Assembly (NCBI RefSeq): GCF_025150085.1
Contig: NZ_CP102280.1
Span: 2,855,964 to 2,919,963, forward strand
Source of the DNA: Dorea longicatena
GTDB taxonomy: Bacteria; Bacillota; Clostridia; Lachnospirales; Lachnospiraceae
Reading direction: 5' to 3'
DNA length: 64,000 bases
The position numbers and the translations under genes are program-made. Under the pieces are notes generated by a model. It was given only the letters and a program-made list of their open reading frames with translations. It did no database searches and was not told where the DNA came from. Below, piece after piece: positions 18,525-28,549 of the stretch; the first letter of the stretch is position 1; the number at the start of each line of letters is the position of its first letter.

Positions 18525-20396
18525 CTATTGTGTTGATTTATTTAATTTTGGATGATAGGTCGGAACGATGCTTTCCACGATCAGACGCATATCATCGGTC
18601 TCATTCTGTGCTGCGCTCTCAAGGACTCTGAGTGCATGTGCGAGCTTGACTTCATCTACATCGATCGGATGTCCGATATGTATCAGCTTATTCGGTGTAT
18701 CCGTCATACCTTCTTCGTCCATCAGAAGTTCTTCGTATAATTTTTCTCCCGGACGCAGTCCCGTGAATTCAATCTTGATATCCTGATCGACTTTATAGCC
18801 TGACAGCCGGATCATATTCCTTGCAAGATCAAGGATCTTTACCGGTTCTCCCATATCCAGGACGAAGATCTCTCCGCCTTTGGCATAGGCACCTGCCTGA
18901 AGTACCAGTGATACCGCTTCCGGAATCGTCATAAAGTAACGGATGATCTCCGGATGTGTGACGGTTACCGGTCCTCCTTCTGCAATCTGTTTTTTAAATA
19001 ACGGAATAACACTTCCGTTACTTCCAAGTACATTACCGAACCGCACTGCTACATATTCTGTGTTCGATTCTTTATTATAAGTCTGTATGATCATCTCACA
19101 GATTCTCTTGGAAGCTCCCATGATATTCGTTGGGTTGACAGCCTTATCTGTAGATATCTGTACAAATCTCTTAACATTCCATTTATCTGCCATTCTGACC
19201 ATATTATAAGTTCCGAGGACATTATTCTTGATAGCCTCGTTCGGGCTGCCCTCCATAAGCGGCACATGCTTATGTGCTGCCGCATGATAGATGATCTCCG
19301 GACGGTACTGTTCGAAGATACTGTTGATACGGTTCTCATCACGTACAGAACCGATCAGCACCACCAGGTCAAGCTTCGGCTGTTCCCTTAACAATTCCTG
19401 CTGGATATCATATGCATTGTTCTCATAGATATCGAAGATGATCAGCTGCTTCGGGCTGTGCTTTGCGATCTGTCTGCATAATTCACTTCCGATCGAACCT
19501 CCGCCGCCGGTTACCATAATTACTCTTCCTGATACATAATCCATGACCTCGTTCAGATTGACATAGACTTCATCTCTTCCCAGAAGGTCATCGATGTTCA
19601 CCGGACGCAGCTTACTTACCCTGACCTCACCGTTGACCAGCTGATATACTCCCGGCAGGATCATAAGTTCACAGTTTGTATCCTGACAGATCTCCACGAT
19701 TGGTCTGATCTTTGCTGCATTTGCCGATGGCATCGTCAGGATGATCTGCTGGACATTGTATTTCTTGACGCTTTTCTTGATACTGTTCCGATTGCCGACA
19801 ACCTTGACTCCCTTAATATATCTTCCAATCTTATACGGATCATCGTCTATGATACAGACAACCTTCTGATCCAGATATTTACTGTTCTGAATCTCTGTGA
19901 TCAGACTTCTTCCGGCCTCTCCTCCGCCGATGATCATGACTTTCTTTCTCTTTGACCATGGGAATGTACGGTTCTGTCTGCGCAGACGTATCAGTCGGTA
20001 AGATACTCTTGTTGCCCCGATCAGGATCATCAGATAAATTGTATCCAGTACATACCAGCTTCTTGGCATAACGCTCCATGTAAATGAGATGATGACAATC
20101 TTCGCTACGGCCGCCGCAAGACAGGCTGCGATCAGACTGAATACTTCTTCAATCCCTGCGTACTCCCATAAACTACTGTAGATACGGAAAAGTGAAAATA
20201 TAATTAATGTTATGACTATGGTGAATGGTCCGTATTTATAGATTACTTTTAAGAATTCTTTCGGAATCTGGCTGAAATCGAACTCAAAACGTGTCAGTAA
20301 TGCCAGAATTGATGCTGCGATAATACATATGATATCAAGTACGATAAGACCTATTCTTCTTATCAGTAATTGATAATTTATTTCCTTTTTTTTCAT
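18525..20396 (-). CDS. FlaA1/CapD-type membrane UDP-sugar 4,6-dehydratase/epimerase
   Basis: I choose ATG 20396 (KKKEINYQLLIRR), preceded by AAAGGG, over a TTG at 20426. The roughly 623-residue protein has four N-terminal membrane helices, a first nucleotide-binding fold (MIIGGGEAGRS) and a second extended-SDR domain (VTGGGGSIGSELC). The active-site stretch is STDKAVNPTNIMGASKR, where Met replaces the usual Tyr, as in PglF/FlaA1 dehydratases. It should convert UDP-GlcNAc to a 4-keto-6-deoxy sugar. That product is a likely substrate of the downstream phosphoglycosyltransferase. Confidence 0.88.
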   Translation of the reverse strand: MKKKEINYQLLIRRIGLIVLDIICIIAASILALLTRFEFDFSQIPKEFLKVIYKYGPFTIVITLIIFSLFRIYSSLWEYAGIEEVFSLIAACLAAAVAKIVIISFTWSVMPRSWYVLDTIYLMILIGATRVSYRLIRLRRQNRTFPWSKRKKVMIIGGGEAGRSLITEIQNSKYLDQKVVCIIDDDPYKIGRYIKGVKVVGNRNSIKKSVKKYNVQQIILTMPSANAAKIRPIVEICQDTNCELMILPGVYQLVNGEVRVSKLRPVNIDDLLGRDEVYVNLNEVMDYVSGRVIMVTGGGGSIGSELCRQIAKHSPKQLIIFDIYENNAYDIQQELLREQPKLDLVVLIGSVRDENRINSIFEQYRPEIIYHAAAHKHVPLMEGSPNEAIKNNVLGTYNMVRMADKWNVKRFVQISTDKAVNPTNIMGASKRICEMIIQTYNKESNTEYVAVRFGNVLGSNGSVIPLFKKQIAEGGPVTVTHPEIIRYFMTIPEAVSLVLQAGAYAKGGEIFVLDMGEPVKILDLARNMIRLSGYKVDQDIKIEFTGLRPGEKLYEELLMDEEGMTDTPNKLIHIGHPIDVDEVKLAHALRVLESAAQNETDDMRLIVESIVPTYHPKLNKSTQ

Positions 20397-20432
20397 ACCC
20401 ATTTCCCTTTTGTTAATTATTCTCAATTAATA

Positions 20433-20441
20433 ATTATAACA
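20433..20441 (-). promoter_or_regulatory. Extended -10 promoter of the CapD-phosphoglycosyltransferase unit
   Basis: The minus strand reads TGTTATAAT, an extended -10 with a perfect hexamer. No convincing -35 is seen. The start codon at 20396 is about 35 nt downstream. Confidence 0.5.
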
Positions 20442-20512
20442 TACTTTTTCGGCTCATAAAATGCCAGTTACTACAATCTGCCTCTTCTCATCTAATTTTC
20501 TTCTAATTCTGA

Positions 20513-20580
20513 AATGTTACAACAACGTCTTTCCCGTCTGCCACATTTTTAAACATACTCTTGATTACTTTCTTTGCATT
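20513..20580 (-). pseudogene. 3' remnant of a DUF4230 gene
   Basis: On the minus strand about 23 codons (AKKVIKSMFKNVADGKDVVV and a short tail to a TAG) match the C-terminus of the intact DUF4230 protein encoded at 32063-32635 (AKKVIKGMFENVAGERKVVV). The rest of the gene is gone, and the fragment is joined directly to a plus-strand YczE-like remnant. Confidence 0.7.
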
Positions 20581-20813
20581 CTTGTCGGATACATTGCAGA
20601 CTTTATTTGTTATGTAGCGAATGATGTAGTGCAGATTCAGATGAATCTGCCACTGCGTATCCTTGCACTGCTGCTTGCTCAGCTGATGGCATCTATGGGA
20701 GTGGCATTATATATGGTCGCAGATATGGGAATCGCTCCATATGACAGTGTCGCAATTATAATCGAGAAACTGACACATCAGAAAATTCCATTCCATAAAG
20801 CAAGGATTACAAT
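20577..20813 (+). pseudogene. Internal remnant of a YczE-like (DUF6198) membrane protein
   Basis: The plus-strand frame encodes GYIADFICYV, LPLRILALLL, then MGVALYMVADMGIAPYDSVA and IEKLTHQKIPFHKARI, the middle of YczE/YitT-like integral membrane proteins. N-terminal helices and the C-terminal half are missing. The frame continues into a terminator and ends without a family match. It abuts the DUF4230 remnant. Confidence 0.65.
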
Positions 20814-20827
20814 TCACCAATTCTTGC

Positions 20828-20866
20828 AAGGCTCATATCCAGAACGGATACGAGCCTTTCTTTTTC
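20828..20866 (+). terminator. Intrinsic terminator
   Basis: AAGGCTCATATCC and GGATACGAGCCTT pair with one mismatch and are followed by TTCTTTTT. It probably ended the lost YczE-like gene. Confidence 0.75.
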
Positions 20867-20950
20867 ACCAGTAGCTTCATCCAAACCTTCACATTGAATA
20901 ATGAACCCTTCTCTTTGGTAAAAAGAAATTGGATATACAGCGATAGCCCC

Positions 20951-22303
20951 TTATATTTTCGGAAATCGGAAAATAAAACTCGTTCCGATACCTTCGATAC
21001 TTTCGACGTGAATGGTTCCATTGTGGAGATTTACAATCCAGCGCACCATAGAAAGACCGAGTCCGGTACCTCCATTTTCTCTGGAACGGCTTTTGTCTAT
21101 GCGATAGAAACGCTCCCAGATTCTGTCCAGGTGTTCCTCACTTATTCCAATACCATCATCTTTCACTTCACCGACAATCTGGTCATTTTCGACCTTCAGG
21201 ATAACATGGATATGTCCATTTGTTTTTCCGTAATTGATGGCATTGGTTATTAAATTCATCATCATACGCAAAATCAATGTCTGGTCGCCGTTCATAAATA
21301 AATCGTCCTGCTTTTGCAGGGTGATCTCAATATTTTTTTCCTGTGCTTTTGTCTGCAGTTCTTCTATTACAAGTTCGCTTAATAATCCAAAATCCAGTTT
21401 TTCCATCAAATGCTGCTCGCCCTGTTCGTTTCTGGCGATCATTAACATTTCGTTTGTCAGCTTTGACATTCGTTTTGCCTGCTTTAAGATGACTGCAATC
21501 TCTTCCTTATCTTCCGCAGATAAGTTTTCATTTTCCAATAAGTACTCACACTGGGAAATGATAACAGCAACGGGAGTCCGCAGTTCATGGGATACGTCTG
21601 ATGTGAATTGACGTTCCTTCTCAAACGAAAATTCCAAGCGCTCGAACATTTCGTTAAATTTCTCCGACAATTCGTATAATTCATCTTTTGCTTTTGGCAG
21701 AGACAATCGTTTGGAAAGATCTTTTCCATTGCTGATGTTTTCAACTTCATCGCAGATAAGATCCACCTGTCTCAATGCCCGCTTGATCATAAAATATCCG
21801 ATGGCTCCAATCAGAATAATGAGTAATGGGAATACAATCAACAGCATTTTCTCGGATGTCTGCATGAAAAGTTCTATAGAATGTACGGAGGTAATTCCTC
21901 GTACCCACATTTCCTCATCATCACCGTAAGTGTAAACGCTGTCATATATCATCCATTTTCGATTTGATCCGGATATCATTCGCGGTGTATTCGACTTGAG
22001 GATAGTTTCTTCTGGAAATTGGGTTGGAATCGTTCCATAAAGTAAGCGTCCGTTTTTGTCATAAATACAAAACATAATACCGTCATCGTAAAATTCGGTA
22101 TCGCCGTCAAGATAAAAGGAATCATCCTGAAAATTAATATTTGAAGAGAAACCAGTCACTGCGGCACTGATTTCTTCTTCTGTCGCAGAAATTCCAACCT
22201 TATCCACAAAAAGAAGGACGAGAACTAAAATAGTCCCAAGAACTACGGCAATGATTCCGGTGTACCATAGCGTAATTTTTTTCTTGATCGTCAGCTGTTT
22301 CAT
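20951..22303 (-). CDS. Two-component sensor histidine kinase
   Basis: The 450-residue kinase has a membrane helix at 11-33, an extracytoplasmic sensor of about 120 residues, a second helix near 153-175, and HAMP at 175-228. The phosphoacceptor is His239 in FTSDVSHELRTPVAV. An HATPase_c domain follows (NLITNAINYG, DDGIGI, GGTGLGLSMV). It forms a pair with the response regulator upstream, overlapping by ATGA at 22300-22303. The divergent lipoprotein gene at 23132 is the likeliest target. The signal is unknown. Confidence 0.9.
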   Translation of the reverse strand: MKQLTIKKKITLWYTGIIAVVLGTILVLVLLFVDKVGISATEEEISAAVTGFSSNINFQDDSFYLDGDTEFYDDGIMFCIYDKNGRLLYGTIPTQFPEETILKSNTPRMISGSNRKWMIYDSVYTYGDDEEMWVRGITSVHSIELFMQTSEKMLLIVFPLLIILIGAIGYFMIKRALRQVDLICDEVENISNGKDLSKRLSLPKAKDELYELSEKFNEMFERLEFSFEKERQFTSDVSHELRTPVAVIISQCEYLLENENLSAEDKEEIAVILKQAKRMSKLTNEMLMIARNEQGEQHLMEKLDFGLLSELVIEELQTKAQEKNIEITLQKQDDLFMNGDQTLILRMMMNLITNAINYGKTNGHIHVILKVENDQIVGEVKDDGIGISEEHLDRIWERFYRIDKSRSRENGGTGLGLSMVRWIVNLHNGTIHVESIEGIGTSFIFRFPKI

Positions 22304-22974
22304 TCGTTTTCCCTCATTACATATCCGACACCGCGAACAGTGTGGATGAGTTTTTGTTCATATTGTGCATCGATTTTTTTTCGCAAATAGCGAATGTATA
22401 CGTCGATCACATTGGAACCACCTTCAAAATCAAAGTCCCACGCATTCTGTTCAATCTGCTGTCTTGTCATTACGATATTTTTGTTGCGCATAAGACATTC
22501 CAGAACCATAAATTCTTTTGCAGAAAGATCAATTTCATTTCCGGCTCTTGTAACCTTTCTTGTGTCACGATCCAGAATAAGATCTGCTATTTTTAGTTGA
22601 TTGGATGTAAATTGTGGCTTTCTACGCATCATGACACGGATTCTTGCAAGCAGTTCTTCAAATGCAAATGGTTTGATCAGGTAATCATCGGCACCAAGAT
22701 CCAGTCCTTTGACGCGGTCTTCAATGCTGTCTTTTGCTGTCAGTAACAGAACCGGTGTATCATCTTCTCGTCGCCTTAATTCTCTTAAGATTTCATATCC
22801 ATCCTTTCCCGGCAACATGATATCAAGAATAATACCATCGTAGGAAGTCATATCGATATAATCCATCGCTTCCAGACCATCCCCACAGGCATCTACACTG
22901 TAATGTTCCTTGACAAGCCTTTTTTTGACAATGTTTCTTAAATCATTCTCGTCTTCTACAATCAGTAATCTCAT
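22300..22974 (-). CDS. OmpR/PhoB-family response regulator
   Basis: ATG 22974 (MRLLIVEDENDLRN) is the likely start. An in-frame start at 23028 would put 18 unrelated residues before the receiver and would include the promoter. The receiver has its phosphoacceptor at Asp51 (ILDIMLPGKDG). The C-terminal winged helix (EFMVLECLMRNKNIVMTRQQI, then VIDVYIRYLRKKI) binds DNA. There is no SD before the ATG, and the promoter lies only about 10 nt upstream, so the mRNA may be leaderless. It overlaps the kinase gene. Confidence 0.9.
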   Translation of the reverse strand: MRLLIVEDENDLRNIVKKRLVKEHYSVDACGDGLEAMDYIDMTSYDGIILDIMLPGKDGYEILRELRRREDDTPVLLLTAKDSIEDRVKGLDLGADDYLIKPFAFEELLARIRVMMRRKPQFTSNQLKIADLILDRDTRKVTRAGNEIDLSAKEFMVLECLMRNKNIVMTRQQIEQNAWDFDFEGGSNVIDVYIRYLRKKIDAQYEQKLIHTVRGVGYVMRENE

Positions 22975-22983
22975 AATGTAATT

Positions 22984-23013
22984 ATTATAATACCAATCAT
23001 TTTCGTGTGCCAG
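22984..23013 (-). promoter_or_regulatory. Promoter of the two-component operon
   Basis: On the minus strand CTGGCA (23013-23008) and TATAAT (22989-22984) are 18 nt apart. The predicted transcript start falls 0-4 nt before ATG 22974. Confidence 0.5.
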
Positions 23014-23048
23014 AGTCCTTTTTTTCATTTTTTGAAATTACTATTTGT

Positions 23049-23081
23049 TTTAATCTTTTTTTAATCTTCCCTCTATATGAT
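23049..23081 (+). promoter_or_regulatory. Direct-repeat operator and -10 of the lipoprotein gene
   Basis: TTTAATCTT occurs at 23049-23057 and 23060-23068, exactly 11 nt apart. That is the spacing used by OmpR-family regulators. A TATGAT -10 lies at 23076-23081 with no good -35, as expected for an activated promoter. The regulator encoded divergently at 22300 is the natural candidate. Confidence 0.5.
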
Positions 23082-23131
23082 ACATATAACAGCAAAAACA
23101 AAACACCCAAGAGCCGAAAGGAGAACATATT

Positions 23132-23617
23132 ATGAAAAAAATATTAGTAGTTTTATTATCTCTCACATTAATATTTGCTTTTACAGGATGCACTTCATCC
23201 AATAATGGAGCAGCAGAAGATGTAGAAATTAAGACACAGGAAGTTGTAACATCAAATACAGATGACGATGATGATAACATCAGTAACACAGAAAACGCAG
23301 TAGAGAATGTGAACGAAAAGGATTATGATTTCTCTTCTTATGAAAACGATGTCCGTAATATAACAAAAAGTGTAAACAATGCAAAAAGATCTACAAATGC
23401 ATCTGAGAATCATGAACAATTCTACGCTTTGAAAAAACAGGTAGACGCAGTTGATGACGAACTGGATAAGCTTGACGATGAATTTGAGTATGCTTACCAG
23501 ATGAAAGAGATTAGCTTCGAGACATACAAAGCGAGAGAACGCGCGATTGAAAAACTGGAAGATGAACTGGAATTAGCAGAAGAAGCGCTGGAAAACAAAT
23601 ACGGCATTGATGATTAA
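23132..23617 (+). CDS. Small acidic coiled-coil lipoprotein
   Basis: The 161-residue protein follows GAAAGGAG. It has a lipoprotein signal ending FAFTGC with the lipidated Cys at 20, then a Ser/Asp-rich spacer containing five Asp in a row near residue 44. The C-terminal half (about 85-158) is rich in Glu, Lys and Leu and should form a helical coiled coil. It would sit on the outer face of the membrane. It faces a two-component operon and carries a phased repeat in its promoter, so it is probably that system's target. No known family was recognised. Confidence 0.75.
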   Translation: MKKILVVLLSLTLIFAFTGCTSSNNGAAEDVEIKTQEVVTSNTDDDDDNISNTENAVENVNEKDYDFSSYENDVRNITKSVNNAKRSTNASENHEQFYALKKQVDAVDDELDKLDDEFEYAYQMKEISFETYKARERAIEKLEDELELAEEALENKYGIDD

Positions 23618-23674
23618 TTCCATCTGGGCTACAAGAATGTGGCAGAACTTTCTTAATTTCTAAAATCAGGTAGG

Positions 23675-23699
23675 AGGTAGATAATTATTTTATCTACCT
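23675..23699. repeat. Perfect 10-bp inverted repeat
   Basis: AGGTAGATAA and TTATCTACCT flank a 5-nt loop, downstream of the lipoprotein gene. No T-run follows, so it is a weak terminator or a binding site. Confidence 0.5.
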
Positions 23700-23760
23700 G
23701 CATACCTCTGCAATCTGACTACGGCATGAATTATGAACACAGATAAATGCGACTTTTTTC

Positions 23761-24444
23761 TTATTCATGAAACGGACACCTCTCCTTAATACATTGGTTG
23801 TTCTTATCAGAATGAATACACTTTATAACAGGCTTTTCCATTTGTATATTGAAATTCTCTGCCACATAGTCAATTGCTGAGATTATGGCTATATAGGAAT
23901 CTCTTTTACAACATCTTGGTCCACCAATGCTCCCGATTGCTTCAAGTGCCTTAGAAGTCATTTTATTAGCCAGACCCCATGGTTCATTTTTAAGTGGAGT
24001 CGCTCCTGAGATTATTGATATAAACATTCCTGTACTAATTCCGGCGCCACAAGCACCCCAGAATCCACATACACCGCCTGGAACAGCTTTTCCTCTATTC
24101 ATCATTTCAAGCAGAGCTTCCGGCAAATCAATCTCACCACCTGCATTTTTATATGCGGTAAGAAGCGCTGAACCAACCATAACATGATGCTCTGGTCCAT
24201 GCATATGACAGAATGGCTGCGCCATCATTCTTCTTATAATTTCTATCGGATTCTTAGATGTTTCACTAAGACATATGTCTATAATTACACCCATTCCTTT
24301 TGTATGGCATTCATTACATACATAATGACCCTGCTCACATCTAGTTTTGCTTAATTCCTTTTTATGGCATAACACACACTCCATCATTTCATCTTTTTCA
24401 AGATATATAAGTGGTGCTTTACATATAATACATTCTTCTTTCAT
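23761..24444 (-). CDS. DUF5714 family cysteine-rich protein
   Basis: The 227-residue protein has an N-terminal double CxxC zinc-ribbon region (CIICKAP, CVLCHKK, then CEQGHYVCNECH). A conserved core follows: FCHMHGPEHHVMVGSALLTAY, GGVCGFWGACGAGISTGMF and IGGPRCCKRDSY. It ends with another Cys pair (CIKERCPFHE). This is the DUF5714 pattern. The many Cys and His suggest metal or cluster binding, but no reaction is established. GGAAGG precedes the ATG. The gene begins 3 nt after the stop of an ArsR-like remnant, which suggests it was once the second gene of an ArsR-controlled unit. Confidence 0.75.
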   Translation of the reverse strand: MKEECIICKAPLIYLEKDEMMECVLCHKKELSKTRCEQGHYVCNECHTKGMGVIIDICLSETSKNPIEIIRRMMAQPFCHMHGPEHHVMVGSALLTAYKNAGGEIDLPEALLEMMNRGKAVPGGVCGFWGACGAGISTGMFISIISGATPLKNEPWGLANKMTSKALEAIGSIGGPRCCKRDSYIAIISAIDYVAENFNIQMEKPVIKCIHSDKNNQCIKERCPFHE

Positions 24445-24447
24445 TTC

Positions 24448-24555
24448 CTACCTTCCCAAAGCTTCAACAAATGAACTTGCCTCTCTTATTACTTTTTTGT
24501 TCAGAGAATAATAATGCCGCTTGCCTTCCTTACGGTCATTTACAATCCCACAGTC
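24448..24555 (-). pseudogene. 3' remnant of an ArsR-family regulator
   Basis: Thirty-five codons remain (IVNDRKEGKRHYYSLN then KVIREASSFVEALGR and a TAG). They match the beta-wing and last helix of ArsR repressors. The DNA-recognition helix is lost. The remnant runs into the end of an HxlR-like remnant, so a deletion joined two regulators. Confidence 0.6.
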
Positions 24556-24576
24556 ACCCCCGCAAACTTGAAGTTA

Positions 24577-24795
24577 TCACTCTGTCAGTCGATTCTCCTC
24601 GCCCCAGACACAGAGCTGATCCAGCACAGTCATCAGCGATTTTCCACGCTCCGAAAGTGCATATTCCACCTTCGGCGGAATCTGCGGATACTCGGTACGG
24701 ACGATCAGTTTGTCTGCTTCCAGCTCCTTGAGATTCGTGCTGAGAGTCTTGTCGGAAATGGTTTTCAGATACCGTTTCAACTCATTGAATCGCAC
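24577..24795 (-). pseudogene. N-terminally truncated HxlR-family regulator
   Basis: Seventy-two residues read MRFNELKRYLKTISDKTLST, then LKELEADKLIVRTEYPQIPP and VEYALSERGKSL. This is the recognition helix and wing of HxlR regulators. The usual 35-40 N-terminal residues with the redox Cys (CPVxxTLxxIGGKW) are missing. No start signal is present, so it is probably inactive. It faces a similarly damaged flavin reductase gene, a common HxlR target. Confidence 0.7.
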
Positions 24796-24837
24796 CGTCT
24801 CAAACTAGTTCTTTATCATTTAACTTTCTCCTAAGAT

Positions 24838-24874
24838 AGTACCTGTCATAATTGCCAGTACTTGAATTTATAAT
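24838..24874 (+). promoter_or_regulatory. Possible HxlR operator and -10 of the flavin reductase remnant
   Basis: An imperfect dyad (AGTACCTG at 24838-24845 and CCAGTACT at 24855-24862) lies upstream of a TATAAT at 24869-24874. It would cover the -35 region. This resembles the divergent operator layout of HxlR-controlled genes, but the site itself is inferred. Confidence 0.35.
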
Positions 24875-24939
24875 TTGCATGGAGATAATTATAAGCAGGA
24901 TGAACAGTCCTGTCAATATGATCACAAGGAGGAATTATC

Positions 24940-25101
24940 ATGCGAACAAAGCTGAAAATTACCGAAGGCATTTTCCCCATGCCGGTTCTGATGGTTGCAA
25001 CTTACAACGAGGACGGCAGCGTCAATGTCACTGCCGCTGAGAACGTTATGGTGGATGGAAAAATTGATATGTCTAAGGTCAACGCCATCGCATTAAGTTG
25101 A
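24940..25101 (+). pseudogene. Internally deleted flavin reductase / flavoredoxin gene
   Basis: A good AAGGAGG site precedes an ATG. The 53-residue product starts like flavoredoxin-type flavin reductases (KLKITEGIFPMPVLMVATYN), then skips to a C-terminal-like segment (ENVMVDGKIDMSKVNAIA) and stops early. The central FMN-binding part is missing. Together with the truncated HxlR gene opposite it marks a dead redox-response pair. Confidence 0.6.
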
Positions 25102-25188
25102 ATTCTATAGCCAGCATAATGGTGCATATTTTACAGTAGCAAGAAATTATTTTTTGAAAATTTTGTATTTTTCTGAAATTTAGTACGG

Positions 25189-25225
25189 AAAAGAGCATAT
25201 GGCTTTTCTCCACATGCTCTTTTTT
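25189..25225 (+). terminator. Intrinsic terminator
   Basis: AAGAGCATATGG pairs with CCACATGCTCTT and is followed by T-residues. It would have ended the flavin reductase transcript. The rest of 25102-25296 holds no gene. Confidence 0.75.
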
Positions 25226-25296
25226 AGTAAACTGTTAATAGACATCAGATATAATAAGATTCGATCATTATTCTTTTTTAACAGTCATCCTGTCAA

Positions 25297-26748
<1,452 letters not shown>

Positions 26749-26769
26749 TTAATTGATTTGTATAATAGT

Positions 26770-26791
26770 GTTGGGGGCTTTTGCCCCCAAC
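26770..26791. repeat. GC-rich hairpin between IIA and glucosidase genes
   Basis: GTTGGGGGC and GCCCCCAAC form a 9-bp stem with a 4-nt loop. No T-run follows on the minus strand. It may tune mRNA stability or cause partial termination within the operon. Confidence 0.5.
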
Positions 26792-26824
26792 TTTCTGTTT
26801 CTATATTCAATCTCAGCTTAATGA

Positions 26825-27142
26825 TTATTTCTCATCGATTCTCTTATACAGTGCAATGAATTCATCTGCAAGAATGCGGAATCCTTCTGCACTCATAAGC
26901 TGATCTTCTGCATGCATCAGAAGCATGTATCCATTGGAAATTTCACCATTTGCATCCATTGTCAAAAGATCTGCATGAGCGTTATGTCCAAGTGAAAAGG
27001 CTTCATCACCTTGTTTAATCAGTTCTGCTGCCTCATCATATTTTCCTTCTTTCGCACACTGGATCGCATTGATAAAATGTGTTCTTGCTGTACCTACATA
27101 TGTGATGATCTGAAAACATGCCGTTTCAAATTTTTCGTCCAT
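26825..27142 (-). CDS. celC: PTS lactose/cellobiose IIA component
   Basis: The 105-residue protein is all-helical, with the phosphoryl-accepting His77 in LLMHAEDQLMSAEG and the conserved NAHADLL segment. It takes phosphate from HPr and passes it to the IIB protein. The length and motif are those of the Lac-family IIA trimer. It lies between the IIC gene and the GH1 gene. The sugar is inferred from the glucosidase, not proven. Confidence 0.92.
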   Translation of the reverse strand: MDEKFETACFQIITYVGTARTHFINAIQCAKEGKYDEAAELIKQGDEAFSLGHNAHADLLTMDANGEISNGYMLLMHAEDQLMSAEGFRILADEFIALYKRIDEK

Positions 27143-27179
27143 TTTTTTCTCCTATCCTGCTATTATTTTTATTCTGATT

Positions 27180-28493
27180 TTACCAGTCTTCATCCTCATC
27201 TTCTACCGGCTGATTCTTCTCCTGAACCAGATTCATCTTGTCAATCTTCTTAATGAATGGCAGATAAACAAAGAATGAAACACAAAGGATCACTAACTGA
27301 AGTAAAGCACTTTTCCATCCTGCTAAAAGGAATCCTGAGATAATCGGTGGACAAGTCCATGGAATCTGTGTTGCTCCATATAATGGGCAGATTCCTGTAT
27401 ACAGTGCAAAATACTGGATTAAACATGCGATCACAGGCATTCCAATAAACGGAATTGCAAGCATTGGATTCATAACGACTGGAGCACCAAACAGGATTGG
27501 CTCATTGATTCCAAATATTGCCGGAATAATTCCCAATTTACCAAGTGCTTTCAACTGTTTTGATTTTGCAAAGAAGAACATATACATTACAAGTCCGATT
27601 GTGATACCTGCACCTGTTATATTGATAAACTGATCATAAAACTGCTGTGTTACAATATGTCCTCCATTTGCTATTGTAAGTTCTACACCACTGTCAATAA
27701 TAGCCTGATTTGCAAGGCTGTTTGCCTGTAATAGTCCTGTCATGATTCCACCAACTACTGTTGAACCATGAACTCCGAAGAACCACAGGAATGGTCCTGT
27801 AAAGCACATCAGAACTGCTCCACCAAGGGAGTCTGTCATTTTCTGAAGTGGTGTCTGAACAACTTTGTAAATAATTTCCATACCTGTTGTGTTGAATCCA
27901 ATAGAACAGATACCGTGAATTACTGCAGTCCCTGTCAGGATTACGAATGCCGGGATTAATGCTGAGAATGCATTTGTTACACCTTCCGGAACTCCGGCCG
28001 GCATCTTAATACGTATATTTTTCTTCAAGAACCAGCAGTAAACAAGTGGTACGATTAATCCAACAATAATTGCTCCGATCATTCCCTGTCCTGCTGTCCA
28101 TGTCTTATTAATGATTCCAGTAACAACTTCTCCACTTTCTGTTGTTATGGATGAAGGCATCAGGATCAAGAATGATGCTAATGAAATAATTGCACAGTTG
28201 AGTGGTTCCTGATTTTCCAGTTTCGCATAGCTATAGCTGATACCGATAACTGCGATCATCGCACTGATGGAGAATGTTGCACCACATGCCTGATCTAATA
28301 CTGCTTTGATTCCTGTAGACTCTAATACATCGACAACTGCCTTTACAGGAAAGTTTGACAGGATCAGGAAGATTGATCCGATGATCAGAGGAGACATGGA
28401 AGTCACCATACCATTTTTAATTGACTGTATTCCCTTTGTGTTAATAAACTTAAGGATTATAGGGATTACTTTTTCGTTAAATTTCTCTTTCAT
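27180..28493 (-). CDS. celB: PTS lactose/cellobiose IIC permease
   Basis: The 437-residue membrane protein has about ten helices and the family motifs FFGVHGSTVVGGIMTGLL and FGINEPILFGAPVVMNP. It moves the sugar inward while the IIB partner phosphorylates it. The C-terminus is acidic (EDEDEDW). IIB, IIC and IIA are separate genes in order on the minus strand, so this is a typical unfused cellobiose-type system. The gene is complete, with an ATG start about 56 nt after the IIB stop. Confidence 0.93.
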   Translation of the reverse strand: MKEKFNEKVIPIILKFINTKGIQSIKNGMVTSMSPLIIGSIFLILSNFPVKAVVDVLESTGIKAVLDQACGATFSISAMIAVIGISYSYAKLENQEPLNCAIISLASFLILMPSSITTESGEVVTGIINKTWTAGQGMIGAIIVGLIVPLVYCWFLKKNIRIKMPAGVPEGVTNAFSALIPAFVILTGTAVIHGICSIGFNTTGMEIIYKVVQTPLQKMTDSLGGAVLMCFTGPFLWFFGVHGSTVVGGIMTGLLQANSLANQAIIDSGVELTIANGGHIVTQQFYDQFINITGAGITIGLVMYMFFFAKSKQLKALGKLGIIPAIFGINEPILFGAPVVMNPMLAIPFIGMPVIACLIQYFALYTGICPLYGATQIPWTCPPIISGFLLAGWKSALLQLVILCVSFFVYLPFIKKIDKMNLVQEKNQPVEDEDEDW

Positions 28494-28549
28494 TTGCTAC
28501 TACCCTTTGCTCTGTTTTTTTGCTTTAAATTGTGTATCTTTGTTTTCTC

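Noticed and set aside
20894-21253. Plus-strand frame of 119 codons antisense to the histidine kinase ATPase domain
   Set aside because: The kinase motifs on the minus strand are complete and the plus frame has no recognisable domain or ribosome-binding site.
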